A stretch of 64,000 nucleotides of DNA from Bradyrhizobium sp. CB82 (GCF_029714405.1 NZ_CP121650.1:5027001-5091000); one strand, 5' to 3'; shown: positions 19,786 through 28,089, counted from the stretch's first letter. Translations and numbers: made by a program. Notes: generated from the letters alone by a model not told the origin.

Positions 19786-21390
19786 TCAGCCCGCCTGCTT
19801 GTTGTCGAGATCGAGCAAGCCGCGCGCCTCGAGCTCGTCGCGCACCATCCGCTTGGGGATCTTGCCATAGCCCGACTTCGGCAGCGCCTCCCAGAAGAAG
19901 AAGCGTTTCGGCATCTTGTAGCGCGGCATCTTTGGACCGAGGAACGCGGCCATCTCCGCCTCGCTCACGGGCTTGGCACCTTCGCGCGCGACGCAGACGG
20001 CAACGCCGACTTCGCCCCAGGTCGGATCGGGCACGCCGAGGACGGCCACCTCGCCGACTGCGGGATGCGTCAAGATCTTCTCCTCGATCTCGCGCGGATA
20101 GATGTTGGAGCCGCCGGAGATGTACATGTCGGAGGCACGTCCCGTGATGTAGACGAACCCCTCCTCGTCCATGTGGCCGAGATCGCCGGTGCGGAACCAG
20201 CCGTTGCGAAACGCCTTCGCGTTGGCCTCGGGGTTGTCGTAATAGCCGGCGAACACCGCAGGACCGATCACGCAGATCTCGCCGCTCTGATTGGCCCCGA
20301 GTTCGCGGCCCTCGTCGTCCTGGATCGAAACCTGCATGCCCGTGCGCTCGAAGCCGCAGGTGCCGATCTTGGCATGCGAACCGTCCTCGATATCGTGCAG
20401 CGCCGCCGGCAACACCGTGATGTTGCCGGTGACCTCGCCGAGACCAAAGTACTGCACGATGACCTTGCCGAGCTTGTTCAGCGCGGTCTTCTGATCCTCG
20501 CGATACATCGGCGCGCCGGCGTAGATCACGTGGCGCAGCGAGGAATGGTCGAATTTGTCGACCGCGGGATGCTCGACCATCATCTTGAGGATCGTCGGCA
20601 CGGTGAAGAGATTGCTGACGCGATGCGTCTCGATCAGGCGGAACGCCTCGCCGATATCGAATTTCTCCGTCGGCAGCAGCACGGTGCGCGCGCCGCGCGC
20701 CGTCTGCATCAGCTGATGCACGCCCGCGCCATGCGACAGCGGCGCCACCACGAGCGATGCGTCCGCTTCGGTGGTGCCGGGGGTCAGATCGGCAAGGTGA
20801 TTGGTGACCACAAAACCCATCTGGCCATGCGTGAGCACGGCCGCCTTGGAACGGCCGGTGGTGCCGGAGGTGAAGAAGAACCAGCAGGGATCGTCATGCT
20901 CGACGGCGACGTTCTCGACATCAGCGCCGGCATGCTTGTTGATCGCCTCCGCAACCATCGTCTCACCGAACGCGCCATCACCAATGCGCCAGGTGAACTC
21001 CAGCGCGCTGCCGGTCACGGCCGCAGCATGCTCCGGAAAATCGCCGTGGCACAGGAATCCCTTTGCGCCCGAGGCCTGCGCGAGATAGGCGACCTCGTCC
21101 GGCATCAGGCGGAAGTTCGTGGGCACCCAGATCGCGCCGAGCCGGAACGCGGCGAACATTGAAAAGAACATCTCGTCGCCATTCTTGGAATGGACGAGGA
21201 TGCGGTCGCCTTTGTTGATGCCGCGCGTGGCGAGCGCAGCGGCGAGCGCGGACACCTGCGCATCGATCTCGCGCCAGGTCCAGGATCTCTCGCCCCACAC
21301 GAAACCAGGCCGCGACCCGTGCCGCCGCGCATTCTGCGTCAGCATGTAAGCCAGGTTCATGACGCGGCGCGACATCCGCAATGGCTGCAT
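19786..21390 (-). CDS. AMP-forming acyl-CoA synthetase
   Basis: 534 residues. Activates a carboxylic acid as acyl-AMP and transfers it to CoA. ANL motifs: WFFFTSGTTGRSKAAVLTHG (phosphate loop), APLSHGAGVHQL, YAGAPMYRED, YFGLGEVTGN, GWFRTGDLGHMDEEGFVYI, GRASDMYISGGSNIYPREIE (hinge) and the A10 end ALPKSGYGKIPKRM with the catalytic Lys. Start 21390 has agaggaa eight bases upstream; ATGs at 21375 and 21360 lack a comparable site. The substrate cannot be read from sequence; medium-chain or aromatic acids are plausible. Followed at nine bases by the PPC-domain gene, probably one operon. Confidence 0.92.
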   Translation of the reverse strand: MQPLRMSRRVMNLAYMLTQNARRHGSRPGFVWGERSWTWREIDAQVSALAAALATRGINKGDRILVHSKNGDEMFFSMFAAFRLGAIWVPTNFRLMPDEVAYLAQASGAKGFLCHGDFPEHAAAVTGSALEFTWRIGDGAFGETMVAEAINKHAGADVENVAVEHDDPCWFFFTSGTTGRSKAAVLTHGQMGFVVTNHLADLTPGTTEADASLVVAPLSHGAGVHQLMQTARGARTVLLPTEKFDIGEAFRLIETHRVSNLFTVPTILKMMVEHPAVDKFDHSSLRHVIYAGAPMYREDQKTALNKLGKVIVQYFGLGEVTGNITVLPAALHDIEDGSHAKIGTCGFERTGMQVSIQDDEGRELGANQSGEICVIGPAVFAGYYDNPEANAKAFRNGWFRTGDLGHMDEEGFVYITGRASDMYISGGSNIYPREIEEKILTHPAVGEVAVLGVPDPTWGEVGVAVCVAREGAKPVSEAEMAAFLGPKMPRYKMPKRFFFWEALPKSGYGKIPKRMVRDELEARGLLDLDNKQAG

Positions 21391-21495
21391 TGGGCTTCCT
21401 CTTCACTGGCGGACGGCGCGCAGGCGGGCCGCTCTTCGTAGCCCATTTATCGCCATCATCAGCGGGGCCGCAAGGCCGCCCGCCGCAGAGCCCCA

Positions 21496-21991
21496 TTACG
21501 GCATCTTGAACGCGAAGTGCGTCTTGGAGATCGCTTTCTCCTTGAAGCAGGATGGTGAGCCGTGCCCGCCGCACCATGCAACTCGAAACGGATGGTGCGC
21601 GCAACGCCCCGCTTCATTGGCATCGACTTGATCTCGTAGTTCCGGACATAGCCGTCGAACACACGCGGCGCACATCGCCGTTCGGCAGCGTCACCAGAAC
21701 GTTCATGACGCAGCCGCCGCTGCCGCAATAGGCGACCTCGCTGACATCGCATTTGGTGTCGCGGAAATCGACGATGTAATCGTCGCGGCCATCACCGGTG
21801 AGATCGACTTTGCGCACCGTATCGGGCGCAAAGCTCACCGCGCCGCCACCCTGGCTTGCGCATTCCCGTTGAGCGTAGCGCAGCGCCTTCTGCACCTCGG
21901 CGGGATAATCGTCCGGATTGAACGGTTTTGCATCCTCGGCGGAGGCGAGATCGCCGGCGAAGAGAACGCATGTCAGGATCAACAGTCTCAT
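21496..21991 (-). pseudogene. secreted hypothetical protein gene broken by two frameshifts
   Basis: Starts at the ATG 21991 with signal peptide MRLLILTCVLFAGDLASAED, then FNPDDYPAEVQKALRYAQREC, KVDLTGDGRDDYIVDFRDTKC and CGSGGCVMNVLVTLPNGD. Near 21660-21668 the protein-like reading moves to a second frame (FDGYVRNYEIKSMPMKRGVA, then RTIRFELHG), and near 21565-21575, at a G-run, it moves to the third (CFKEKAISKTHFAFKMP, stop at 21496). Each shift equals one missing base; restoring both gives 498 bases, an open 165-residue protein. So this is either a recently dead gene or two sequencing errors. Cysteine-rich exported protein; function unknown. Confidence 0.75.
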
Positions 21992-22084
21992 TCGCCTTGA
22001 TCGCCGCTGCGGCTTCGACCGTTCAGGGAATCTTAAACATGATCGGCGCAATCTTGATCTGTCCCCGCGTATGAGTTCCGCAGC

Positions 22085-22438
22085 ATGTCCAAAGCGCCCG
22101 CTTTCCTCCTGTTGTCACTGGCGCTCGCCGGATGTGCCGCGGCCCCGCAAGCGCGGCTTGCTCCCGATCCCGTTTCCGCCCCGGCGCGCTATGCCTGGGA
22201 CGGTGCAGGTGAGGATCCCAATCAGCCCAAGCCAGCGCACACGTCACGGACTGCCGCCCGGGCCGGCCAGGACAAGTCGGTCGCGGCGCTCCAGCCTTAC
22301 TCGAAGAAGGGGTGGCGGGCCCAGGATGGAATCGAGGCCGATCAGGAGTCACAGGTCAAGCGATCGCTCGTCATCTGCAAGGGCTGCCTGCGGCCGCAAC
22401 CAGACGAGGATTCGCGTCTCGCCAAGGCCGCCGATTGA
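22085..22438 (+). CDS. small lipoprotein, unknown function
   Basis: 117 residues. N-terminus MSKAPAFLLLSLALAGCAAA is a lipoprotein signal with lipobox LAGC (Cys17), so the mature protein should be lipid-anchored in the envelope. The remainder is hydrophilic and of low complexity, with YAWDGAGEDPNQPK, a possible CxxC in VICKGCLRPQPDEDSRLA near the end, and no domain I recognise. It is divergent from the frameshifted gene at 21496-21991. The stop codon lies inside a 16-base tandem duplication, so the current C-terminus AKAAD may be recent. Confidence 0.75.
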   Translation: MSKAPAFLLLSLALAGCAAAPQARLAPDPVSAPARYAWDGAGEDPNQPKPAHTSRTAARAGQDKSVAALQPYSKKGWRAQDGIEADQESQVKRSLVICKGCLRPQPDEDSRLAKAAD

Positions 22439-22455
22439 AAAGGCCGCCGATTGAA
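22424..22455 (+). repeat. 16-base tandem duplication over a stop codon
   Basis: aaggccgccgattgaa occurs at 22424-22439 and again, directly adjoining, at 22440-22455. The first copy holds the TGA stop of the lipoprotein gene. The second copy is a perfect repeat, which suggests a recent slippage event. Confidence 0.9.
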
Positions 22456-22538
22456 CTCGCCGCTACCAAACTCTACTGAGACACGCCGCCCGACAGACCG
22501 GTCTATAAGTGCGGTGCAACCGATCTCAGGACAATCCC

Positions 22539-23054
22539 ATGCTCACCCGCCGGACGTTCGTCGCAGCCTTGCTTCTCGCCACCGTCAATCCGGCCGCAGC
22601 GCAAGCCCCCTCAGCCAACGATCCCGCCGCGATCCTGACCGCGATCTATAGCCGCGCCGCCAAGGGCAAGGGCGATGGCGGCGGCGCCTTCATCATCGAG
22701 GGCAAGGCGGCCAAGGCAAAATATCTCTCGAAATCGCTGGTCTTGCTCTGGGCCAAGGCCGACGCGCACACGCCGAAGGGCGACGTCGGGCCGGTCGATT
22801 TCGATCCCGTCACCAATTCGCAGGAACCCGACATCAAATCCTTCAAGATCGACACGGAAAAGCTCGAGGGGGACAAGGCCACGATCGCGGTGACCATCAC
22901 CGGTCACCGCAACGACCGCAAACCCGCGGACCAGGTCGTGCGTTATGAGCTCGTGCGCGAAGCCAATAGCTGGAAGATCGATGACATCAAGGGCGCCTCC
23001 GACGGAGAGGCCTGGTCGATCCGCAAGATGCTGACGGACTCGCTGAAGAGCTGA
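22539..23054 (+). CDS. exported protein, possibly DUF3828 family
   Basis: 171 residues from the ATG at 22539. The N-terminus MLTRRTFVAALLLATVNPAA has a twin-arginine-like LTRRTFVAA motif and an AQA cleavage site, so it may be exported by Tat or Sec. The mature part starts with AAILTAIYSRAAKGKG and ends with QVVRYELVREANSWKIDDIKG and SIRKMLTDSL, the pattern of DUF3828-like proteins (a cystatin/NTF2-like small fold). No catalytic residues are obvious. The next gene starts 11 bases after its stop, so the two are probably co-transcribed. Confidence 0.78.
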   Translation: MLTRRTFVAALLLATVNPAAAQAPSANDPAAILTAIYSRAAKGKGDGGGAFIIEGKAAKAKYLSKSLVLLWAKADAHTPKGDVGPVDFDPVTNSQEPDIKSFKIDTEKLEGDKATIAVTITGHRNDRKPADQVVRYELVREANSWKIDDIKGASDGEAWSIRKMLTDSLKS

Positions 23055-23065
23055 CGGGAGACGAC

Positions 23066-23341
23066 ATGAGCGATGTCATCAACAACAAGGCCCATCACCG
23101 CTTCGAGCTCGAAGTTGAGGGCCATCTCGCTACCGAGCATTACAGGCTCGACGGCAACGTCATCACCTTCGAGCATACCGAGGTGCCGAAAGAACTCGGC
23201 GGCAAGGGCGTCGGCTCAACGCTGGTCCAAGGTGCGCTCGACCAGATCCGCGCTGCGGGATTGAGGCTGATCCCGCAATGTCCGTTCGTGAAGGCTTGGA
23301 TTGAGAAGCATCCAGACTACGCGGATCTCGTGAAGAGATAA
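23066..23341 (+). CDS. NATD1-like GNAT acetyltransferase (first paralogue)
   Basis: 91 residues, the full size of the small COG2388 GNAT group. Visible: RFELEVEGHLATEHYRLDGN (first strands), ITFEHTEVPKELGGKGVGSTLV (acetyl-CoA pyrophosphate loop, GxGxG/A type), then ALDQIRAAGLRLIPQCPFV, where the Cys is conserved in the group, and IEKHPDYADLV. Human NATD1 is in the same group; substrates are not established. It follows the DUF3828-like gene by 11 bases. A paralogue of the same length lies at 25024-25299. Convergent with the SPW gene. Confidence 0.88.
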   Translation: MSDVINNKAHHRFELEVEGHLATEHYRLDGNVITFEHTEVPKELGGKGVGSTLVQGALDQIRAAGLRLIPQCPFVKAWIEKHPDYADLVKR

Positions 23342-23389
23342 GCGAGCGCAGGGCCGCCGCTCGCCGACAGGCCTTGCGGACACTCATGC

Positions 23390-23788
23390 CTATTGCCCGT
23401 GCTTGAGCATGTCCTGGTCGCTCAACTCCCAATCCTGCCAGAGCTGGAGAATGCCGAGCAGCACCACCACCGCGCCGAGGCTGGTATGGTAGACGCGCAG
23501 AAAACCCTCGCCGGAATAGCCGAGGATATAGGGCGAGACGATCAACCAGAACCCGACCAGGATCGTCGCCACCTCCTGCCAGCGCTGCAACGCGACATAT
23601 TCGAGCTGGCTGAGACCAAACACGACCAGGCCCGCTGCGACCGTGTTCAGGATCACTGCCTGGTGTCCAACGGTCACCGCTTGATCCTGGACGGGAAACC
23701 ACGGCGACGCAACGATCAGCGCGCCGAGCAGCATCCCGCACCAGTCTTCCCATGTTCGATGAGTATTCAGAAAACCAAAGTCCGACAT
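23390..23788 (-). CDS. SPW-repeat membrane protein
   Basis: 132 residues, four hydrophobic segments, with two copies of the SPW unit: GALIVASPWF and GFWLIVSPYILGYSG, separated by about 60 residues. N-terminus RTWEDWCGMLLGA has the Trp-rich start usual for the family. A strong ribosome-binding site (taggagg) precedes the ATG at 23788. SPW proteins are inner-membrane proteins of unknown role. The cytoplasmic end ELSDQDMLKHGQ is hydrophilic. Convergent with the acetyltransferase gene. Confidence 0.88.
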   Translation of the reverse strand: MSDFGFLNTHRTWEDWCGMLLGALIVASPWFPVQDQAVTVGHQAVILNTVAAGLVVFGLSQLEYVALQRWQEVATILVGFWLIVSPYILGYSGEGFLRVYHTSLGAVVVLLGILQLWQDWELSDQDMLKHGQ

Positions 23789-23971
23789 CGTAACCTCCTA
23801 CACAAGAGGCATACGTCGGCGGCTGGCGATCACGACATTCCGAATGTCTGGCGACCCTGCCGGCCGCATCCGGGCGTATGTCCTGTGAAACACGTGGGAA
23901 TCGCAGTGGAACCTGCAAGAGCCATGCTGAGGAATTTTTTCAGTCCCTGCGCGACGTTAACCTTTTCGGCG

Positions 23972-24919
23972 CTACAGCGCGCCCAGCTTCTGCAGCGCCT
24001 CGCGTGCCGTCGGCAGACCTGGTCGCAATTCCAGCGCCTTGCGGAAATCGGCAATCGCGCCCTGCTTGTCGCCGAGTCGCATCCTGGCCTGACCGCGATT
24101 ATTCCAAGAGAAGACGTCGGAGGGATCGTATTGCAGCGCCTTGTCGTAATCGGCAACGCCGCCTCCGTTGTCGCCCTGAAATAGGCGGATCAGGCCGCGA
24201 TTGCGCCAGCCGCGCGCATCGGTCGGCGCCACCCGGATCGCCTCGCCATAATCGGCGGCGGCGCGATCGAGCTGCTCGCTGTCGCGATAGACGTTGCCGC
24301 GGTCGATATAGGCGAGCAGATCGGGCGCAAGCTTGATGCGCGTGGTGTAGTCGGCGAGCGCATGCGCCATGTCGCGCTTGCGATAATAGGCGAGGCCCCG
24401 GTTGCCGTAGGCCACGGCATAGTTGGGATTGAGCTTGATCGCGATGCCATAGTCACCGATCGCGCTGTCGAGGTCGCCCTTGTTGTAGCGGGACTCGCCG
24501 CGGTTGTTGTAGGCAATCGCCAACGACGGCTCGAGCTTGATCGCCCGGTCATAGTCGGCAATGGCGCGGTCGAAATCGTGCCTGAAGGCAAAGACGCGGC
24601 CGCGATTGTTGAAGGCGCAGGAGTAGGTCGGATCGAGCTTCACGGCTTCGTCGAGATCGCCGAGCGCGGCATCGAGCTCGCGCTTCTCGGTCAGGCCGTG
24701 GCCGCGGTTGCAATAGGCGGCGCCAAGCTTGCGGCCGGTTTCGCTCCTGGCGTCGATCACCGCCGAGCACGCCTTGACGCGGTCGTCGGGCGCGCCCGCG
24801 GTGCTGATGCAGGCGTCCCAGGCCTGCGCCCCCGCCTCGCCGTCAGCGGCCGGTGCCAGCCCCGTCCAGGCAAGCGCCAGCGCAGCCAGCGAAGCCACAA
24901 GACCGATCGAGACACGCAT
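23972..24919 (-). CDS. exported tetratricopeptide-repeat protein
   Basis: 315 residues. Signal peptide MRVSIGLVASLAALALAWTG with cleavage near APAADG, then a Cys-containing segment (AWDACISTAGAPDDRVKACS) and about seven TPRs from residue 65 to the end, each of the form AYNNRGESRYNKGDLDSAIG. The repeats give a helical scaffold for protein binding, presumably in the periplasm. Ribosome-binding site ggggaga precedes the ATG. No enzyme domain. Divergent from the second NATD1-like gene. Similar exported TPR proteins are numerous in Bradyrhizobium and mostly uncharacterised. Confidence 0.88.
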   Translation of the reverse strand: MRVSIGLVASLAALALAWTGLAPAADGEAGAQAWDACISTAGAPDDRVKACSAVIDARSETGRKLGAAYCNRGHGLTEKRELDAALGDLDEAVKLDPTYSCAFNNRGRVFAFRHDFDRAIADYDRAIKLEPSLAIAYNNRGESRYNKGDLDSAIGDYGIAIKLNPNYAVAYGNRGLAYYRKRDMAHALADYTTRIKLAPDLLAYIDRGNVYRDSEQLDRAAADYGEAIRVAPTDARGWRNRGLIRLFQGDNGGGVADYDKALQYDPSDVFSWNNRGQARMRLGDKQGAIADFRKALELRPGLPTAREALQKLGAL

Positions 24920-25023
24920 GTGACGGATATCTCCCCTGCAACGATGTCCCTTGGTCGCGCCTTGGCAGAGGTGGGTTCACGCGCCTAGATCAAGGCTTGC
25001 AACGACGAGTGGCAAGGATCGGC

Positions 25024-25299
25024 ATGTCGGCATCGGTACGCGACAACAAGGACAAAAGCCGCTTCGAGCTTGATGTCGGCCGCGAGGTCGCCTTCGCCAA
25101 TTACCGGCTGGCGCCGTCGGCGGTGATCATCACCCACACCGAGACGCCGCGTGCGCTGCGCGGCCGCGGCATCGCATCCGAGCTGGTCAGGGGTGCGCTG
25201 GAATTGATCCGGCGCGATGGCAGGAAGGTGGTCGCCGGCTGCGGCTTCGTCGTCGACTATCTCGACAAGCATCCGGAGTTTGCGGATCTCGTCGCGTAA
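25024..25299 (+). CDS. NATD1-like GNAT acetyltransferase (second paralogue)
   Basis: 91 residues from the ATG at 25024; the frame is open 57 codons upstream but that part overlaps the divergent TPR gene's start. It aligns end to end with the protein at 23066-23341: RFELDVGREVAFANYRLAPS, ITHTETPRALRGRGIASELV (acetyl-CoA loop RGRGIA), ALELIRRDGRKVVAGCGFVV with the conserved Cys, and LDKHPEFADLV. Divergence between the two is roughly half of the residues, so the duplication is old. A hairpin terminator follows at 25311. Confidence 0.87.
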   Translation: MSASVRDNKDKSRFELDVGREVAFANYRLAPSAVIITHTETPRALRGRGIASELVRGALELIRRDGRKVVAGCGFVVDYLDKHPEFADLVA

Positions 25300-25310
25300 G
25301 GGCGAACAGC

Positions 25311-25340
25311 GAAAAGGCCCACGAGATCGCGGGCCTTTTC
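25311..25340. terminator. two-way terminator between convergent genes
   Basis: gaaaaggccc (25311-25320) pairs perfectly with gggccttttc (25331-25340) around a 10-base loop. The stem's A-run and T-run let it act for both the acetyltransferase gene and the DUF3597 gene. Confidence 0.88.
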
Positions 25341-25372
25341 GGCAGTGACGGTGATGTCAGTGGTGATGTCAG

Positions 25373-25798
25373 TCAGTGCTTGATCTCTGGCGGCAGCTTG
25401 CCGCCACTCGCAGCGAGCTTGGACATCACCTGCTTGTGCAGCCAGACGTTCATGGTCGCGGAATCGTTGGTGTCGCCGGTGTAGCCGAGCTCCTTGGCGA
25501 GCTCCTTACGCGCAGCAAGGCTGGAATCGATGTCGAGCGCCTTCATGAGGTCGACGATCGAGGTGCGCCATTCCAGCTTCTCGCCCTTGTGCGCAGCTGC
25601 CGCCTTGTCGACGATCGCAGCCACGTCCACGGTCTGCGCGGGAGCGGCGGATGGCGCAGCGGAAGGTGCGGCCGACGGCGCCGAAGCCGAAGGAGCGGAG
25701 CCTGCCGGCGCACCGCCAGAGGTCGCGCCGCCAGCCGGCGCCGCCGCGACGGGATGGCTGCCGAAGATCGCGCTGACGATTTTACCGAAAATGCTCAT
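25373..25798 (-). CDS. DUF3597-family protein
   Basis: 141 residues. MSIFGKIVSAIFGSHPVAAA at the start and the C-terminal 85 residues (VDVAAIVDKAAAAHKGEKLE, SIVDLMKALDIDSSLAARKE, LGYTGDTNDSATMNVWLHKQ) match DUF3597, a helical domain of unknown function found in many Proteobacteria. Between them is a low-complexity Ala/Pro/Ser linker with PSAAPSAAPSAAP, a length-variable type of repeat. No signal peptide of standard type. Ribosome-binding site ggggag before the ATG at 25798. Confidence 0.87.
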   Translation of the reverse strand: MSIFGKIVSAIFGSHPVAAAPAGGATSGGAPAGSAPSASAPSAAPSAAPSAAPAQTVDVAAIVDKAAAAHKGEKLEWRTSIVDLMKALDIDSSLAARKELAKELGYTGDTNDSATMNVWLHKQVMSKLAASGGKLPPEIKH

Positions 25799-26120
25799 GT
25801 CTGCTCCCCGAAAAGGATCCGTTGGAAGGGCCTGAAGACCAAGTTTCTGTGTCGCGTCTCATGCTCGAACGAAGCATGTCACAGCATCAGCTTATCTGCG
25901 GCGAAATGACGACCGAATGACATATTCGCGGTTGCACTGCGACATCGAATTTTACCCAAGCGTGAGGGACAGCCCTGGCGAATGGGAGTACGCTTTCAAC
26001 TTCAGCTCGCGACCCCCTGGCCTTCCGAGTCTGGTGTGGAATCGCGATTGTTCGAGAAATAGCGGCCGCGTGCGCCGTTTGCCGGCGCGGCATTCGGCCG
26101 CTCGAAGGGAGCAAGCGACC
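25799..26120. other. gene-free region between DUF3597 and DUF2189 genes
   Basis: 322 bases between divergent genes. One frame is open from 25917 into the DUF2189 gene, but its codons there (for example YPSVRDSPGEWEYAFNF) show no family likeness, and a good start lies at 26121. No hairpin or known operator seen; promoters for both genes are expected here. Confidence 0.45.
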
Positions 26121-27023
26121 ATGGCCACACCCTACCAGGGCAATGTCCCCAGTATGGCCCAGCCTGCTGATGCGGCTGGACCAGTCATCCGATCCATCCA
26201 ACTGTCCGATCTGCACGACGCGCTCAAGCTCGGCTGGGAGGATTTCAAGGCGGTACCGAGCCACGCCGTCATCCTCTGCGTCATCTATCCGGTGCTCGGC
26301 CTCGTGCTCGCGCGCGTGGCGATGGGCTATTCGGTGATCCCGCTGCTGTTCCCACTGGCGGCCGGCTTCGCCTTGATCGGCCCGTTTGCGGCGCTCGGCC
26401 TCTATGAACTCAGCAGCCGGCGCGAACGCGGCGAGGACGCCAGCGCCTGGGATGCCATGGACGTGCTGCGCTCGCCCTCCTTCGGCGCCATGCTCGGGCT
26501 CGGCACGCTCCTGCTCGCGCTGTTCGTGACCTGGGTCGCGACCGCGCAGGCAATCTATGTGGCGGCTTTCGGCTATGAAGGCGTCACCGGCATTTCCGAC
26601 TTCATCAAGCACGTGCTGACGACGCCGCAAGGCTGGTGGCTGATCGTGGTCGGCTGCGGCGTCGGCTTCCTGTTCGCGCTCGCCGCGCTCTGCATCAGCG
26701 TCGTCTCGTTCCCATTGATGCTCGACCGGCACGCTACCGCCGGCGAAGCCATGGTGACCTCGCTGCGCGCCGTGGCGAAAAACCCGGTGTCGATGGCGGT
26801 CTGGGGCGCGATCGTCGCAGCGCTGCTGGCGCTCGGAACCGTCCCTGCGTTCCTCGGCCTCGCCGTCGTCATCCCCTTGCTCGGCCACGCCACCTGGCAT
26901 CTCTATCGCAAGGTGATCGTGTCCGATCCCAATGCACGGCATGACGCTCCTCCGCCGCGCCCGCGCAAGTCGGCCGCTGATTTTCCCGCCAACCTGTTCC
27001 CGTGGCGCAATCGGACGGAGTGA
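26121..27023 (+). CDS. DUF2189-family integral membrane protein
   Basis: 300 residues from the ATG at 26121 (ribosome-binding site gaaggga 12-17 bases upstream). Soluble N-terminus with IRSIQLSDLHDALKLGWEDF, the DUF2189 entry segment, then six hydrophobic segments: about 50-68, 72-95, 125-145, 170-200, 225-250 and 255-275. Other family parts are GFALIGPFAALGLYELSSRRERGE and MLDRHATAGEAMVTSLRAVAKNP. C-terminal tail is basic and proline-rich (PPPRPRKSAADF). Inner-membrane protein of unknown function; in some genomes it lies near cytochrome-oxidase genes, but none are seen here. Terminator follows. Confidence 0.88.
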   Translation: MATPYQGNVPSMAQPADAAGPVIRSIQLSDLHDALKLGWEDFKAVPSHAVILCVIYPVLGLVLARVAMGYSVIPLLFPLAAGFALIGPFAALGLYELSSRRERGEDASAWDAMDVLRSPSFGAMLGLGTLLLALFVTWVATAQAIYVAAFGYEGVTGISDFIKHVLTTPQGWWLIVVGCGVGFLFALAALCISVVSFPLMLDRHATAGEAMVTSLRAVAKNPVSMAVWGAIVAALLALGTVPAFLGLAVVIPLLGHATWHLYRKVIVSDPNARHDAPPPRPRKSAADFPANLFPWRNRTE

Positions 27024-27038
27024 GTCTGAACCAGATTA

Positions 27039-27076
27039 GGGCGAGTCCGCCGCCCGATTTGCAGGCGGACTCGCCC
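27039..27076 (+). terminator. hairpin terminator after the DUF2189 gene
   Basis: Perfect 13-base stem gggcgagtccgcc (27039-27051) / ggcggactcgccc (27064-27076) with a 12-base loop, followed by aatttcatt. Confidence 0.88.
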
Positions 27077-27204
27077 AATTTCATTACTTTAACCCTGCTC
27101 GTGCTTGAATAGATGCCACCGGCCTATGGGCCATGTTTTGGCCGCGGTTGGAACCGACATTCCGCACCGCCGGTCATGCCACTTCATGGAATCGATTTGT
27201 TCGA

Positions 27205-28029
27205 ATGACCCCGACGATCTCTCGTCTCGCCCTCGCAGCCTTCGCCCTCACCGCTTCGATTGCCTCAGCCGGGCCCGCGCTTGCCGCAGTCGCCTGCGGT
27301 TCGGGCAACTTCGATGCCTGGATTGCCGACTTCAAGACCGAAGCCGCGGCCAAGGGAATCTCGCAGCAGGCGATCACAGCCGGCCTTGCCGGCGTCACGC
27401 TTGACCAGAGCGTGCTGTCGCGCGACCGCTCGCAAAAGGTCTTCAGTCAGAGCTTTGAGGAATTCTCCGGCCGCATGGTGCCGCCGCGCATGCAGCGCGG
27501 CTCCAACATGATGAAGCAATACGGCTCGGTGCTGTCGCGGATCGAGCAGACCTATGGCGTGCCCGGCGAGGTGCTGGTCGCGATCTGGGGGCTGGAGACC
27601 GATTTCGGCGTCAATATCGGCAAGTTTCCGACGCTGCGCTCGCTCGCGACGCTTGCCTATGACTGCCGGCGCGCCGAGCAGTTTCGCGGCGAACTGATGG
27701 ACGCGCTGCGCATCGTCCAGCGTGGCGATCTCGCGCCGAACGAGATGCGCGGCGCCTGGGCGGGCGAGCTCGGCCAGACCCAGTTCATGCCGTCGTCCTG
27801 GATGAAATATGCCGTCGACTTCGACGGCAACGGTCGGCGCGATCTGCTCCACAGCGCGCCCGACGTGCTCGCCTCGACCGCCAATTATCTTGCGAACTAC
27901 GGCTGGCAGCGCGGCAAGGACTGGGAGCCCGGCGGCCCCAACTTTGCGGTGCTCCAGCAATGGAACAAGAGCGAGGTCTACGCCAAGACGGTCGCCTATT
28001 TCGCGACCCAGCTCGCGCGCGCTCCCTAG
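27205..28029 (+). CDS. lytic murein transglycosylase, MltB/SLT_2 family, short form
   Basis: 274 residues from the ATG at 27205, which gives the signal peptide MTPTISRLALAAFALTASIA (cleavage near ALAA). Catalytic Glu131 lies in VAIWGLETDFGVNIG; downstream are GELGQTQFMPSSWMKYAVDF, DLLHSAPDVLASTANYLANY and WNKSEVYAKTVAYFATQLA, all typical of MltB. It cleaves the MurNAc-GlcNAc bond of peptidoglycan to a 1,6-anhydro product in the periplasm. Many relatives are about 400 residues with a C-terminal peptidoglycan-binding domain; this one ends at the catalytic domain. The frame is open 24 codons further up, giving no signal peptide at the terminus. A terminator follows. Confidence 0.92.
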   Translation: MTPTISRLALAAFALTASIASAGPALAAVACGSGNFDAWIADFKTEAAAKGISQQAITAGLAGVTLDQSVLSRDRSQKVFSQSFEEFSGRMVPPRMQRGSNMMKQYGSVLSRIEQTYGVPGEVLVAIWGLETDFGVNIGKFPTLRSLATLAYDCRRAEQFRGELMDALRIVQRGDLAPNEMRGAWAGELGQTQFMPSSWMKYAVDFDGNGRRDLLHSAPDVLASTANYLANYGWQRGKDWEPGGPNFAVLQQWNKSEVYAKTVAYFATQLARAP

Positions 28030-28046
28030 GAGATTTCAAAACATTT

Positions 28047-28073
28047 GGGGCCGATCGCGTCGCGACCGGCCCC
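28047..28073 (+). terminator. hairpin terminator after the transglycosylase gene
   Basis: ggggccg (28047-28053) / cggcccc (28067-28073), loop of 13 bases that can itself pair (atcgcg / cgcgac), followed by ccttgtt. Placed 18 bases after the stop. Confidence 0.8.
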
Positions 28074-28089
28074 CCTTGTTCCCTGGCGT

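Noticed and set aside
18065..21390. ATPase, PPC protein and ligase as a defence island
   Set aside because: No nuclease, toxin, reverse transcriptase or transmembrane effector gene is adjacent, and the ligase-PPC pair looks metabolic; the ATPase alone is not enough.
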